Shown in pieces: positions 42,001-49,444 of a stretch of DNA of 64,000 bases. Position 1 is the first letter of the stretch, and the number at the start of each line of letters is the position of its first letter. Both the position numbers and the translations under genes were made by a program. The stretch is from an uncultured bacterium. GTDB taxonomy: Bacteria > Bacteroidota > Bacteroidia > Bacteroidales > Bacteroidaceae. Location of the stretch: positions 1 to 64,000 of the forward strand of contig CALZUQ010000010.1 of assembly GCA_945829425.1 (NCBI GenBank), written 5' to 3'. The notes under the pieces were generated by a model. The model saw only the letters and a program-made list of their open reading frames with translations, did not search any database and was not told the DNA's origin.

Positions 42001-42527
42001 GTGTTCTCGTCAAGAAGGTGAAGTGCAACTTCCGCACCATGGGCAAGAAGTTCGGCAAGCTGATGAAGAGCGTCAACGCCGTCGTTAATGAGTTGTCGCA
42101 GGAGCAGATCGGAGAATTAGAGCAGAACGGTATGCTGCCACTGAACGTAGAAGGTCAGGAGGTGAGCATAGACATCGCCGACGTAGAGATCATTTCTGAG
42201 GACATCCCGGGATGGACGATAGCACAGGAAGGCAAGTTCACCGTGGCTCTCGACATAGAGATCACTCCAGAGCTGAAGGCCGAGGGGCTCTCCCGCCTTG
42301 TCATAAAGCGCATCCAGACGCTACGCAAGGAGAGCGGCTTTGAAATCACGGACAGGATCAATGTAGTTCTTGAGGACAATGCCGATCTTCAGAATGTCCT
42401 TAGCGTCTTCGGAGAACATATTTCGGCACAGGTGCTTGCAAACACTATAGTGACCGGCGATGCTTCCGAAGGCTCTTTGCAGGACTTCTCCGATTTCCAG
42501 GCAAGGGTTCTTGTTACCAAAGCATAA
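39066..42527 (+). CDS. ileS: Isoleucyl-tRNA synthetase
   Basis: 1153 residues, class Ia. The HIGH signature is GPPSANGHPGIHHVMGR (HPGIH, about 49-64) and the KMSKS signature is GVKMSKRLGN (about 700). CP1 editing domain features such as TWTTTPWTLPSNTALCVGP (about 236-253) and the anticodon-binding domain (LLSELNTLVKRVDEAMSDYD onward) are present. It charges tRNA-Ile in the cytoplasm and edits valine. The length and arrangement are those of the large (eukaryote-like) IleRS found in Bacteroidetes. Leader with element remnant; dksA-like, lspA and a DUF4296 gene follow. Confidence 0.96.
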   Translation: MTKKFADHKTLNLTDINKEILKEWKEKDVFHKSVDEREGYPEYIFFEGPPSANGHPGIHHVMGRTIKDTFLRYKTMKGYRVKRKAGWDTHGLPVELSVEKNLGITKEDIGKKISVDDYNDACRKNVMMYTDEWTQLTDKMGYWVDLEHPYITYDNKYIETLWYLLKQLYEKNLLYKGYTIQPYSPAAGTGLSSHELNQPGCYRDVKDTTVTAQFKVTDAEKLFGEGLGDVYVLAWTTTPWTLPSNTALCVGPKIDYVALKGENPYSGEKAIYVVAEARMGAYFQPVKDEEGNEKPVEIVWRGKGSDLVGLHYRQLMPWVKPCALEDEKVVVKADEAFRIIPGDYVTTEDGTGVVHIAPTFGADDAKVAKDAGIPSLFIIDKAGDTRPMVDFQGKYFVKDDIDPEFAGKCVNEAYWKHSGDYVKNAYDPKYNVGGKYDEKAATKDMDLNVVLCLEMKEEGTAFKIEKHVHNYPHCWRTDKPVLYYPLDSWFIRSTACKERMFELNKTINWKPESTGTGRFGKWLENLNDWNLSRSRYWGTPLPIWRNRDTKEEICIGSLQELYEEIEKAVAAGVMTVNPLKEKGFVPGDMSQENYDRIDIHRPYVDDIKLVSPAGNVLTRELDLIDVWFDSGAMPYAQIHYPFENRELIDDRKAYPADFIAEGVDQTRGWFFTLHAIATMVFDSVAYRNVISNGLVLDKNGVKMSKRLGNVVDPFECIEQYGTDAVRWYMITNSSPWDNLLFDRDGVKEVTSAFFIKLYQAYSFFTLYANVDGFTYAEDDVPFSERPYFDRWLLSELNTLVKRVDEAMSDYDPTPAGRMIQKFVVEKLSNWYIRLNKKRFWGGGMTQDKLSAYQTLYICLDTLSRLVAPVSPFYADRLFLDLNAVTGKDKAESVHLADYPVVHEEWIDTDLENAMQVAMQVTSMVLSLRKKVKIPVIQALQEISIPATDSVMRANIERMADVILAETNVKKMTFIESGAGVLVKKVKCNFRTMGKKFGKLMKSVNAVVNELSQEQIGELEQNGMLPLNVEGQEVSIDIADVEIISEDIPGWTIAQEGKFTVALDIEITPELKAEGLSRLVIKRIQTLRKESGFEITDRINVVLEDNADLQNVLSVFGEHISAQVLANTIVTGDASEGSLQDFSDFQARVLVTKA

Positions 42528-42533
42528 CGAAAG

Positions 42534-42590
42534 ACCAACCGTAAGACTACCGCACACATCTTTTTCCACTGCGGTGGTCATACGGTTGGT
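42534..42590 (+). terminator. Stem-loop after ileS
   Basis: ACCAACCGTA pairs with TACGGTTGGT, and ACCGC with GCGGT inside it. No T-run follows, so it may be an attenuator or RNA-stabilising hairpin. Confidence 0.55.
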
Positions 42591-42672
42591 GTCGTTCATT
42601 ATATATTATGTATTATATATCATGGTGAGGATTAACACCCACACCTTCATACCTATAATAATAATAATCACT

Positions 42673-43053
42673 ATGGAAAAGAAACGTTATAGCGACGAGG
42701 AGCTTGAGGAGTTCCGCCTTATAGTAGAAGAGAAGTTGCGCAGCGCCACGGAAGTCTATAATTCCATGATGGAACAGTTGCAGAAAAGCAATCAGAATGA
42801 CGACAGCGACACCGCGCCGACGTACAAGGTCCTTGAGGAAGGCCTGGCGACCCAGTCGAAGGAAGAGCTGATACAGTTTGCGCAGCGCCAGCAGAAATTT
42901 ATCCAAGGCCTGAAAGGTGCTTTGATACGCATTCAGAACAAGACGTACGGCATTGACCGTATCACCGGTGAGCTTATTCCGAAGGAAAGGCTCCGTGTCG
43001 TGCCTCATGCAACGCTCAGCGTAGAGTCAAAGAACGCAAGAAAGACAAAATAG
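42673..43053 (+). CDS. DksA/TraR-like protein lacking zinc cysteines
   Basis: 126 residues from ATG 42673 (MEKKRYSDEELEEFRLIVEE). A long N-terminal coiled coil precedes the conserved tail YGIDRITGELIPKERLRVVP followed by HATLSVESKN. In canonical DksA/TraR proteins the last region is a C4 zinc finger; here the four Cys positions appear as Asp, Thr, Ser and Ser, so no zinc can bind. Family role: binding the RNA polymerase secondary channel with ppGpp. It lies between ileS and lspA, as usual in Bacteroidales, and a terminator follows. Confidence 0.85.
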   Translation: MEKKRYSDEELEEFRLIVEEKLRSATEVYNSMMEQLQKSNQNDDSDTAPTYKVLEEGLATQSKEELIQFAQRQQKFIQGLKGALIRIQNKTYGIDRITGELIPKERLRVVPHATLSVESKNARKTK

Positions 43054-43067
43054 TGCTTTAAAGACAT

Positions 43068-43098
43068 GAGCCACCTGTCATTGTGTGGCTCTGTTTTT
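43068..43098 (+). terminator. Rho-independent terminator after the DksA-like gene
   Basis: GAGCCAC pairs with GTGGCTC across a 10-nt loop, followed by TGTTTTT. Confidence 0.8.
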
Positions 43099-43218
43099 CA
43101 CTATAGGTTGGTTCTGTTAATAATTCGACAAGTCTCATCAATTTCATAGTTCCTCCCCTCAGGTCAGTGTTTCCGGAGGATAATTCTCCCACTGTCTTAC
43201 AATAAAAACGATTATTTA

Positions 43219-43884
43219 GTGACAAACGAAAAAAGAAAGAAACTCTGGCAAGGTGTTACTGCTATTGCCATCATGCTGCTCATACTCGTTATTGACCAGT
43301 GGATAAAGATAGAGGTAAAGACCACCATGACACTTTATGAGAAACATGAGGTGACTTCGTGGTTCTACATTTATTTCATAGAAAACAACGGCATGGCGTT
43401 CGGCATGTCGTTCATCAACAAGACGCTGCTGAGCCTTTTCCGCCTTGCGGCAATCATCGTCATAGCCGTTTACCTCTTCCGTCAGGTCATGAAAGGCGCT
43501 CGCTGGGTCTTTGTCATCCTCCTTGCCATGCTGTGGGCGGGTGCTGCGGGCAACCTCATTGACTGCGTGTTCTACGGTGTGTGCTTCACTCAGTCATCCC
43601 CCCACTACGTCGCCTATGCCGTACCTGTCGGCGAGGGCTATTCCACGTGGCTCAACGGCAGGGTTGTCGATATGTTCTACTTCCCGCTTATCGTCACGGA
43701 GTTCCCGGAGTGGGTGCCGTGGTACGGCGGTCGGCAGTTCATATTCTTCTCTCCGATATTCAATTTCGCCGATGCTGCCGTAAGCTGTTCTGTCATTGCC
43801 GCCTTGCTCTTCTGCCGCAAGGAAATCGGCGAGATAGCTCTTACTAAGGAACGCTCAAACACCGATATTGACCATGAAGCTTGA
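43219..43884 (+). CDS. lspA: Lipoprotein signal peptidase (SPase II)
   Basis: 221 residues from a GTG start (GTGACAAACGAA). Four membrane segments. The two catalytic Asp sit in GAAGNLIDCVFYGV (about 113) and FNFADAAVS (about 187), and the family ENNGMAFGM segment is at about 55-63. It cleaves prolipoproteins beside the lipid-modified Cys in the inner membrane. The loop VCFTQSSPHYVAYAVPVGEG (about 121-140) makes it longer than the E. coli protein, as usual in Bacteroidetes. It overlaps the DUF4296 gene by 11 bp. Confidence 0.94.
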   Translation: MTNEKRKKLWQGVTAIAIMLLILVIDQWIKIEVKTTMTLYEKHEVTSWFYIYFIENNGMAFGMSFINKTLLSLFRLAAIIVIAVYLFRQVMKGARWVFVILLAMLWAGAAGNLIDCVFYGVCFTQSSPHYVAYAVPVGEGYSTWLNGRVVDMFYFPLIVTEFPEWVPWYGGRQFIFFSPIFNFADAAVSCSVIAALLFCRKEIGEIALTKERSNTDIDHEA

Positions 43885-44827
43885 AAAGACCCCTCTCGCT
43901 GTCCTCCTCCTCCTGCTCGTCGTGGCTTGTACGTCAACACGTTCGAGGTATGTCATAGACGATGACGTCATGGAGGACATTCTCTATGATGTCCACCGCT
44001 CTCATTACCTCTTGGAGGACGACATCAAGAGACGATATGACGGAGCCAGCCAATACGCCATGATGCAGCACATCCTGAAGCAGCATGGTGTCACGCGACA
44101 GGAGTGGGACTCGTCCCTTGTCTATTACACTCGCCACGCCGACGAGCTGAGCACGATCTACGAGCGCCTGACGGAGAAAATGGAATATGAGGCAACAATC
44201 ATGGGCGCAGGCGTTTCTGAGGTTTCTGACTCTTCAGACATCTGGACGTCTGACCGTAACATCATCCTCACGTCCGAAGACCTCTTCTCTTCATATCAGT
44301 GGAAGGTCAATACAGACACTACGCTGCAAGCTGGCGAGAAGGTCACGCTGAGGTGTATGGCTCATTTCCTTAACGCCGATGCACAGAAACGTGCCACTTT
44401 GCTCCTCGCCCTGAAGCTTTCCGACGACAGTGTCATGACAAGATATTCCGTTGCCACGCAGACGGGCATCTACACCACCGACATTACCGACGACCTGGCG
44501 AAAGGAATAAAAGAGGTGTCAGGCATTTTCATGCTTCACCATCCGCTCATGTCGTCCTCTGCCACATCCAACGACAGACAGATAGCCGTCATCTCGCAGA
44601 TCAAGCTGCTCCACGAGCCGAAAGTGCTCCCCCAGCAGGATAAGCCAAAGTCAGACGTGCAGGAGTCGGACACCCTGCGTGTGCTCAACGCTGACTCTCT
44701 GAACAAGAAAGGCCTTGAGGGTACGAGTGCGCCGAAACGCATCAATGCCATAAGAAAACTTGACAACGTGGAGGAACTTCCGGCTCCCGGCAATGTGCCG
44801 GCTTCCCGCAATGTAAATATAAAGTAG
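43874..44827 (+). CDS. DUF4296 lipoprotein
   Basis: 317 residues from ATG 43874 (MKLEKTPLAVLLLLLVVAC). The signal peptide ends in a lipobox (LVVAC), so Cys19 should be acylated by the product of the overlapping lspA. The DUF4296 part (about 25-110) is helical: MEDILYDVHRSHYLLEDD, YAMMQHILKQHGVTRQEWDS and SLVYYTRHADELSTIYERL. The rest (about 120-317) is beta-rich, with a Pro/Asn-rich end. Function is unknown, but it is normally linked to lspA in Bacteroidetes. It overlaps lspA by 11 bp. Confidence 0.8.
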   Translation: MKLEKTPLAVLLLLLVVACTSTRSRYVIDDDVMEDILYDVHRSHYLLEDDIKRRYDGASQYAMMQHILKQHGVTRQEWDSSLVYYTRHADELSTIYERLTEKMEYEATIMGAGVSEVSDSSDIWTSDRNIILTSEDLFSSYQWKVNTDTTLQAGEKVTLRCMAHFLNADAQKRATLLLALKLSDDSVMTRYSVATQTGIYTTDITDDLAKGIKEVSGIFMLHHPLMSSSATSNDRQIAVISQIKLLHEPKVLPQQDKPKSDVQESDTLRVLNADSLNKKGLEGTSAPKRINAIRKLDNVEELPAPGNVPASRNVNIK

Positions 44828-44844
44828 AAAACTCATTTATTCCT

Positions 44845-45483
44845 ATGGTAAAGAAACAATCACCAGAAGATTACCGTAAAACGCTGAAAACCGTCATCCC
44901 GACGCTTGCAAAAGACCTGTTCCGCGAAATGGGTCTCAAGGCAGTCACTATGGACATGATCTCGCAGAGGCTTCGCATCTCCAAGCGAACGCTCTATGAG
45001 ATTTACCCCAACAAAGAGGAGATTATCATGGAGTCAGTGAAGATGGACATCCAGACAACCCAGGAGGCTTTCCGTAAGTGTACAGAGGAAAACGTTGACA
45101 CGATGGACATCATGACCGAGGTGTGCCGCGTTCACCTTCTGGAGGCAAAGAACACCAATCCCCTCGTCATGGAGGAGTTGAGTTCATATCCGAAGGTCCT
45201 GGAGTTTATAAGCCAATACAGGAAGGCCAGTGCTGCGAAAAACGACGAGTTTCTGCGGAAAGGTCAGGAGGAGGGTTATTTCCTGAAAGACATAAACCTG
45301 AGCATAACAAGCGTACTGGTCAATTCGCATTTCGACATCATAATGCAGAAAGGGCTTTATAAGGAGCACAGTCCTTCGGAGCTTCTCTATACCACCATCC
45401 TCCTCGGAATAAGGGGCTTATGTACGCAGAAAGGCATAGAGCGCATTGACGAACTGCTGAGAAAGACTTTCAACAACGGTTAA
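44845..45483 (+). CDS. TetR/AcrR-family transcriptional regulator
   Basis: 212 residues. The N-terminal HTH is seen in LAKDLFREMGLKAVTMDM, then ISQRLRISKRTLYEIYPNKEE (about 39-59), the usual TetR DNA-binding layout. The ligand domain is all helical and has no recognised binding motif. It starts 17 bp after the DUF4296 stop, so it probably belongs to that transcript. No efflux gene is beside it, which leaves its target open. A palindromic element copy begins 18 bp past its stop. Confidence 0.85.
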   Translation: MVKKQSPEDYRKTLKTVIPTLAKDLFREMGLKAVTMDMISQRLRISKRTLYEIYPNKEEIIMESVKMDIQTTQEAFRKCTEENVDTMDIMTEVCRVHLLEAKNTNPLVMEELSSYPKVLEFISQYRKASAAKNDEFLRKGQEEGYFLKDINLSITSVLVNSHFDIIMQKGLYKEHSPSELLYTTILLGIRGLCTQKGIERIDELLRKTFNNG

Positions 45484-45500
45484 GCTGAAGCCTAAACATG

Positions 45501-45699
45501 TTAAGGTGGGTTCTATTAATTCCCACCGTCTAAATGTAATTAATTATGGGTTGATGTTTTGTCATCTTTTGGGTTCTTTTCGGCTCAAATCGCAAGTTAA
45601 ATCGGTCATGTAGCTCGCTACACTCCCTCTTTAACTTACAATTTGAACTCGAAAATAACTCCAAAATCTGACAAAGCGAATTAATAGAACCCACCTTAA
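45501..45699. mobile_element. 199-bp palindromic MITE-like element, complete copy 3 with re-sequenced hairpin
   Basis: Same length and same ends as the copy at 3481 (TTAAGGTGGGTTCTAT ... ATAGAACCCACCTTAA; GAATTAATAG next to the right end). The central stem is different in sequence but equally paired: TTTTGG with CCAAAA, TTTTCG with CGAAAA, TCAAAT with ATTTGA, AAGTTAAA with TTTAACTT, TGTAGC with GCTACA. It sits at a TTAA inside a 21-bp tandem repeat whose units begin TTAAGCT, supporting TTAA as target site. No coding capacity. Confidence 0.85.
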
Positions 45700-45755
45700 G
45701 CTAAAGCTGAAATAGGTTAAGCTAAAGCTGAAATAGGTTAAGCTGAAGCTTGAAG
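45696..45755. repeat. 21-bp tandem repeat flanking the element
   Basis: TTAAGCTAAAGCTGAAATAGG is repeated at 45696 and 45717, with a partial third copy at 45738. The sequence left of the element (TTAAGCTGAAGCC at 45480) resembles the same unit, so the element seems to have inserted into this array. Confidence 0.8.
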
Positions 45756-45821
45756 CAGAAAGACTTCTAACGAAAACAAGACATTCTCCGGTGGGTTTTC
45801 TCCCCCGAAAAAAAACGTGAT

Positions 45822-46805
45822 ATGATGAAACAGATAAAATGGGGCTTTATAGGTTGCGGAGAGGTAGCCGAAAAGAAGAGCGGCCCTGCGTTCAACCTTG
45901 TCGACGGCTCAGAAGTCGTAGCTGTCATGTCCCGTACAAAAGAACGTGCCAAGAGCTATGCCGAGCGTCATAATATAAAGAAATGGTACACCGATGCTGC
46001 GAGCCTTATCAACGACAGCGAGGTGAACGCCGTATATGTCGCAACACCACCTTCAAGCCATCCCACCTACGCCATCATGGCTATGAACGCCGGCAAGCCG
46101 GTGTATATAGAGAAACCTCTCGCGTCGAGCTATGACGACTGCGCCCGTATCAACCGCGTGTCGCGAGAAACCGGCGTGCCGTGTTTCGTGGCATATTACA
46201 GAAGGTACATGCCCTATTTCCTCAAGGTCAAGCAGCTTGTCGAGGCAGGTACGATAGGTGAGATACAGAACGTGCAGATAAGATATTCGTGTCCTCCACG
46301 ACCTGAAGACCTCAACTTAGAGCATCTGCCATGGAGAGTGCTGCCCGAGATTGCCGGAGGCGGATATTTCTATGACATGGCAGCGCATCAGTTCGACCTC
46401 ATCCAGGAACTCTTCGGTGTCATAACCCATGCCAGAGGCTATGCCTCCAACCGTGGCGGCCTGTATGGTGCCGAAGACACTGTCAGCGCGTGCTTCCAGT
46501 TTGAGAATGGTCTTCCCGGCAGTGGCTCGTGGTGTTTCGTCGGTCATGAGTCGCACATGGAGGACCGCATCGAGCTGCTCGGCTCTAAAGGCACGATATG
46601 CTTCTCCGTGTTCAGCTATTCTCCTATCCACCTCCATACCTCTGAGGGTGAAAGCGTCTTTGACATCCCTCCCCACGACTTCGTTCAGCTGCCTATGATA
46701 CAGGCAGTCGTCAAGACACTGCAAGGCGAGGGGACATGCACTTCTACAAGTTTCTCGGCGACCCCCGTCAACTGGGTCATGGACAGGATATTGAAAAAGA
46801 TATAA
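45822..46805 (+). CDS. Gfo/Idh/MocA-family oxidoreductase
   Basis: 327 residues. An N-terminal Rossmann fold with WGFIGCGEVAEKKSGPAF (about 5-22), then DSEVNAVYVATPPSSHPTYA and the EKPLA motif (about 93-97), with the family Lys. The C-terminal domain has GGGYFYDMAAHQFDLIQELF, including the His/Asp region of the active site. Members oxidise or reduce sugars, inositols or their derivatives with NAD(P). No sugar cluster adjoins it, so its substrate is open. Confidence 0.88.
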   Translation: MMKQIKWGFIGCGEVAEKKSGPAFNLVDGSEVVAVMSRTKERAKSYAERHNIKKWYTDAASLINDSEVNAVYVATPPSSHPTYAIMAMNAGKPVYIEKPLASSYDDCARINRVSRETGVPCFVAYYRRYMPYFLKVKQLVEAGTIGEIQNVQIRYSCPPRPEDLNLEHLPWRVLPEIAGGGYFYDMAAHQFDLIQELFGVITHARGYASNRGGLYGAEDTVSACFQFENGLPGSGSWCFVGHESHMEDRIELLGSKGTICFSVFSYSPIHLHTSEGESVFDIPPHDFVQLPMIQAVVKTLQGEGTCTSTSFSATPVNWVMDRILKKI

Positions 46806-46871
46806 GTGGTAGACTTATCCTCCTTAACCGCTGTTGAGAGGTTAGCAATAGACAGCACCAACCTATACTTT

Positions 46872-48092
46872 ATGGAAAAGAAAATACTATGTCTGTTCCT
46901 GCTGCTGATATGCTGTTTAGGCATAACTGCTGCCACTGACGGAGACGGGACCGCTTCTCTCGCCGAGAATGCCCCCCTGTCTTCCACGACATCCGTATCT
47001 TCTCTTCCTGCAATGCCCGCGTCAGACGTTACGACCGTCGACAGCGTCCCTTCCCAGAAGCCTCGTAAGTCTTTCTTCCGCCCTGTCCTCAACGGCATTA
47101 AGAGTTTCATTAGGGAGTTCAAGACGTTCGACACGCTGTATATCGAGCCGCAGCATTATAAGTTTCAGGTTATGTGGCAGGTCTCCACGTTGTTTGAGAA
47201 CTTCAGACTCAAAACCGGCCATGGCGACTATGTTGACCTCTCTCCCGATGTCGTCACGCGCATGGGGCCTTACATTGGCTATTCGCTGATCTTCCTCGGC
47301 TACACCCTCCAGCTCAACAACCTCTATATCGGCAATACAAAGAAGTCGTTCAACCTCAGCCTCTATACCTCGCTCTTCGGTGTTGACTTCTATTATCGCG
47401 ACAACAGCAAGTTCAAGATACGCAGGGTATTCCACGACGGTGAGGAGCTTCGCCTTCCAGACAGTGTCTACGGACAGGCGTTCGACGGCTTCAATGTGAA
47501 GTACTGGGGTTTCAATACATATTATATCTTCAACCACCGCAAGCACAGCTATCCCGCTTCCTACAACCAGAGCACATGCCAGAAACGCTCCGCCGGTTCT
47601 CCTTTGGCAGGTTTCGGCTACGGCAAGTACAACCTCTCCATGAACTGGAAAGACTTCGAGACGTTTACCGACGTAGGCAACCAGAGCATCGGTTTCAACG
47701 GCGATAATTTCTTCAACGAGATCATGTACGAGTCGTACTCTCTCTACGGCGGCTATTCCTACAACTGGGTCTTCGCCCGTAACTGGACGTTCGGTACGTC
47801 AGCCACCATCGCCGTGAGCTATAACAAGTCGAGTGGCGAACGCTTCAGGATGAACAAATTCTTTGAGGACTTCAAGTTCTCGAACATCTGCCTCGACGGC
47901 GTCGGCAGGGTAGGGGTGGTATGGAACAATACGCGTTTCTTTGCCGGAGCCTTGGCACAGATACATTCATATAACTACTCCAAGGAGCAGTTCTCACTCA
48001 ACAATACCTTCGGCAACGTGAATATCTACGTCGGCTTGAACATCGGCAAGAAAAAGGCGTACCGCAAGCCAGGAAAATGGTTTGAGTTCTGA
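46872..48092 (+). CDS. DUF4421 exported protein
   Basis: 406 residues from ATG 46872 (MEKKILCLFLLLICCLGITAA), a signal peptide followed by a Thr/Ser/Pro-rich linker. The DUF4421 part has many aromatic, alternating strands (IGYSLIFLGYTLQLNNLYIG, GVDFYYRD, YWGFNTYYIFNHRKHSYPAS), which fits an outer-membrane beta-barrel. The family is of unknown function and common in Bacteroidales. The last residue is a Phe (GKWFEF), consistent with barrel insertion. It starts 66 bp after the Gfo/Idh stop. Confidence 0.8.
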   Translation: MEKKILCLFLLLICCLGITAATDGDGTASLAENAPLSSTTSVSSLPAMPASDVTTVDSVPSQKPRKSFFRPVLNGIKSFIREFKTFDTLYIEPQHYKFQVMWQVSTLFENFRLKTGHGDYVDLSPDVVTRMGPYIGYSLIFLGYTLQLNNLYIGNTKKSFNLSLYTSLFGVDFYYRDNSKFKIRRVFHDGEELRLPDSVYGQAFDGFNVKYWGFNTYYIFNHRKHSYPASYNQSTCQKRSAGSPLAGFGYGKYNLSMNWKDFETFTDVGNQSIGFNGDNFFNEIMYESYSLYGGYSYNWVFARNWTFGTSATIAVSYNKSSGERFRMNKFFEDFKFSNICLDGVGRVGVVWNNTRFFAGALAQIHSYNYSKEQFSLNNTFGNVNIYVGLNIGKKKAYRKPGKWFEF

Positions 48093-48213
48093 CACACCCA
48101 CACCCGCCATGTGGTGAAAAGCCACCAATGCCAACGTCCTAAACATTGTACATATTCTGCCCTCGTGAGACAAATTGAAAACTCACTTTGCTCTCCTGAG
48201 TCAAATTGAAAAT

Positions 48214-49425
48214 ATGGCACATCGAAACAACAGAACCCATCATACATACCTTCTCATATCCGTCGTCATCATCCTTTCCTCCTGCTTCGGTGGGAAACAG
48301 GAGCAGGAATATACCCCTTGGGGCACTGTCGTCGGCGAGGCGGCTTATGACAGCCTTCCTGACGGTGCTCTCTCCGTTGGCGACATCCTTTCGCAGGGTG
48401 AGATGATAATGCTTACGCTCAACGGTCCTGAGACATATTACGACTACCACGGCCACGGCATGGGCTTGCACTTCATGCTCTGTGAGAAGTTTGCCCAGCA
48501 TATCGGCGTGAAGCTCCGCGTGGAGGTGTGTAAGGACACCTTAGACATGATCGGACGCCTTCTCCGCAACGAGGGCGACATAATCGCATGTCCCGTCAAG
48601 GGCGACTCCCTTGCGTCGTGCGGCCCTCACTGGGCAGTGAGCCGTGACAACACCTCCCTCCTCCACGAGGTGCGCAAATGGTACCGTGCAGACATGGTGG
48701 CAGAGGTGAAGCGTCAGCAGAAAGAGCTCCTCGCGTCAGGAGGCGTGACACGCAAGGTCTATGCCCCCATCATAAGCCGTGAGAAAGGTCTCATATCACG
48801 CTGGGACCCTCTGTTCAAGAAATACTCCGTCGTCCCACGCCTCGATTGGAAGCTCCTTGCCGCCCAGTGCTATCAGGAGTCGTGCTTCGACCCAAAGGCG
48901 CATTCGTGGGCGGGAGCCTGCGGCTTGATGCAGATTATGCCTTCCACGGCATCGCTCCTCGGCCTTCAGCAGAAGGATATCTACGACCCCGAGAAAAACA
49001 TCGAGGCGGCAGCAAGATATATGGCTCAGCTCATGCGCGACTTCCACGATGTCGACAGTCAGTATGACCGTATATGCTTTGCCCTCGCCTCCTACAACGG
49101 CGGCAAGCTGCATATCCGCGACGCTATGGCACTGGCTCGCAAAGACGGTCGCGATGCCACGAAATGGGCTGTCGTGGGGCAGTATGTCCTGAAGCTTACA
49201 CAGCCGCGATATTACACCGACCCCGTCGTGGCTTACGGATATATGAGAGGCACTGAGACCTACGACTATGTAGAGCGGATAATGAAACGGTGGAAAGATT
49301 ACGGTGGGCGACCTCTCCGTGGCTCCTCGCCGGGCATGTACGACGGCCCCTCAACCCAACCCGTCATAGACAATTCGGGTGCCATGCCGAGGCCGGCAAA
49401 GAAAAAACACAGGTTCAGCGAATAA
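48214..49425 (+). CDS. MltF-like lytic transglycosylase lipoprotein
   Basis: 403 residues from ATG 48214 (MAHRNNRTHHTYLLISVVI). The lipobox LSSC at about residue 25 marks an exported lipoprotein. The N-terminal half (about 45-150) resembles an extracellular solute-binding-type (SBP_bac_3) module, seen in MLTLNGPETYYDYHGHG and FMLCEKFAQHIGVKL. The C-terminal half is an SLT transglycosylase: LAAQCYQESCFDPKAHSWAG with catalytic Glu (about 225), GLMQIMPSTASLLG and FALASYNGG. MltF-type enzymes cut peptidoglycan glycan strands. It sits upstream of the LolE-like permease. Confidence 0.88.
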   Translation: MAHRNNRTHHTYLLISVVIILSSCFGGKQEQEYTPWGTVVGEAAYDSLPDGALSVGDILSQGEMIMLTLNGPETYYDYHGHGMGLHFMLCEKFAQHIGVKLRVEVCKDTLDMIGRLLRNEGDIIACPVKGDSLASCGPHWAVSRDNTSLLHEVRKWYRADMVAEVKRQQKELLASGGVTRKVYAPIISREKGLISRWDPLFKKYSVVPRLDWKLLAAQCYQESCFDPKAHSWAGACGLMQIMPSTASLLGLQQKDIYDPEKNIEAAARYMAQLMRDFHDVDSQYDRICFALASYNGGKLHIRDAMALARKDGRDATKWAVVGQYVLKLTQPRYYTDPVVAYGYMRGTETYDYVERIMKRWKDYGGRPLRGSSPGMYDGPSTQPVIDNSGAMPRPAKKKHRFSE

Positions 49426-49444
49426 AAAAGTTCAGAAAAAAATC

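Noticed and set aside
43095..43125. Element end before lspA (GGTTGGTTCTGTTAATAATTC)
   Set aside because: Only partial resemblance to the terminus, with changes in the GGTGGG core and no partner end.
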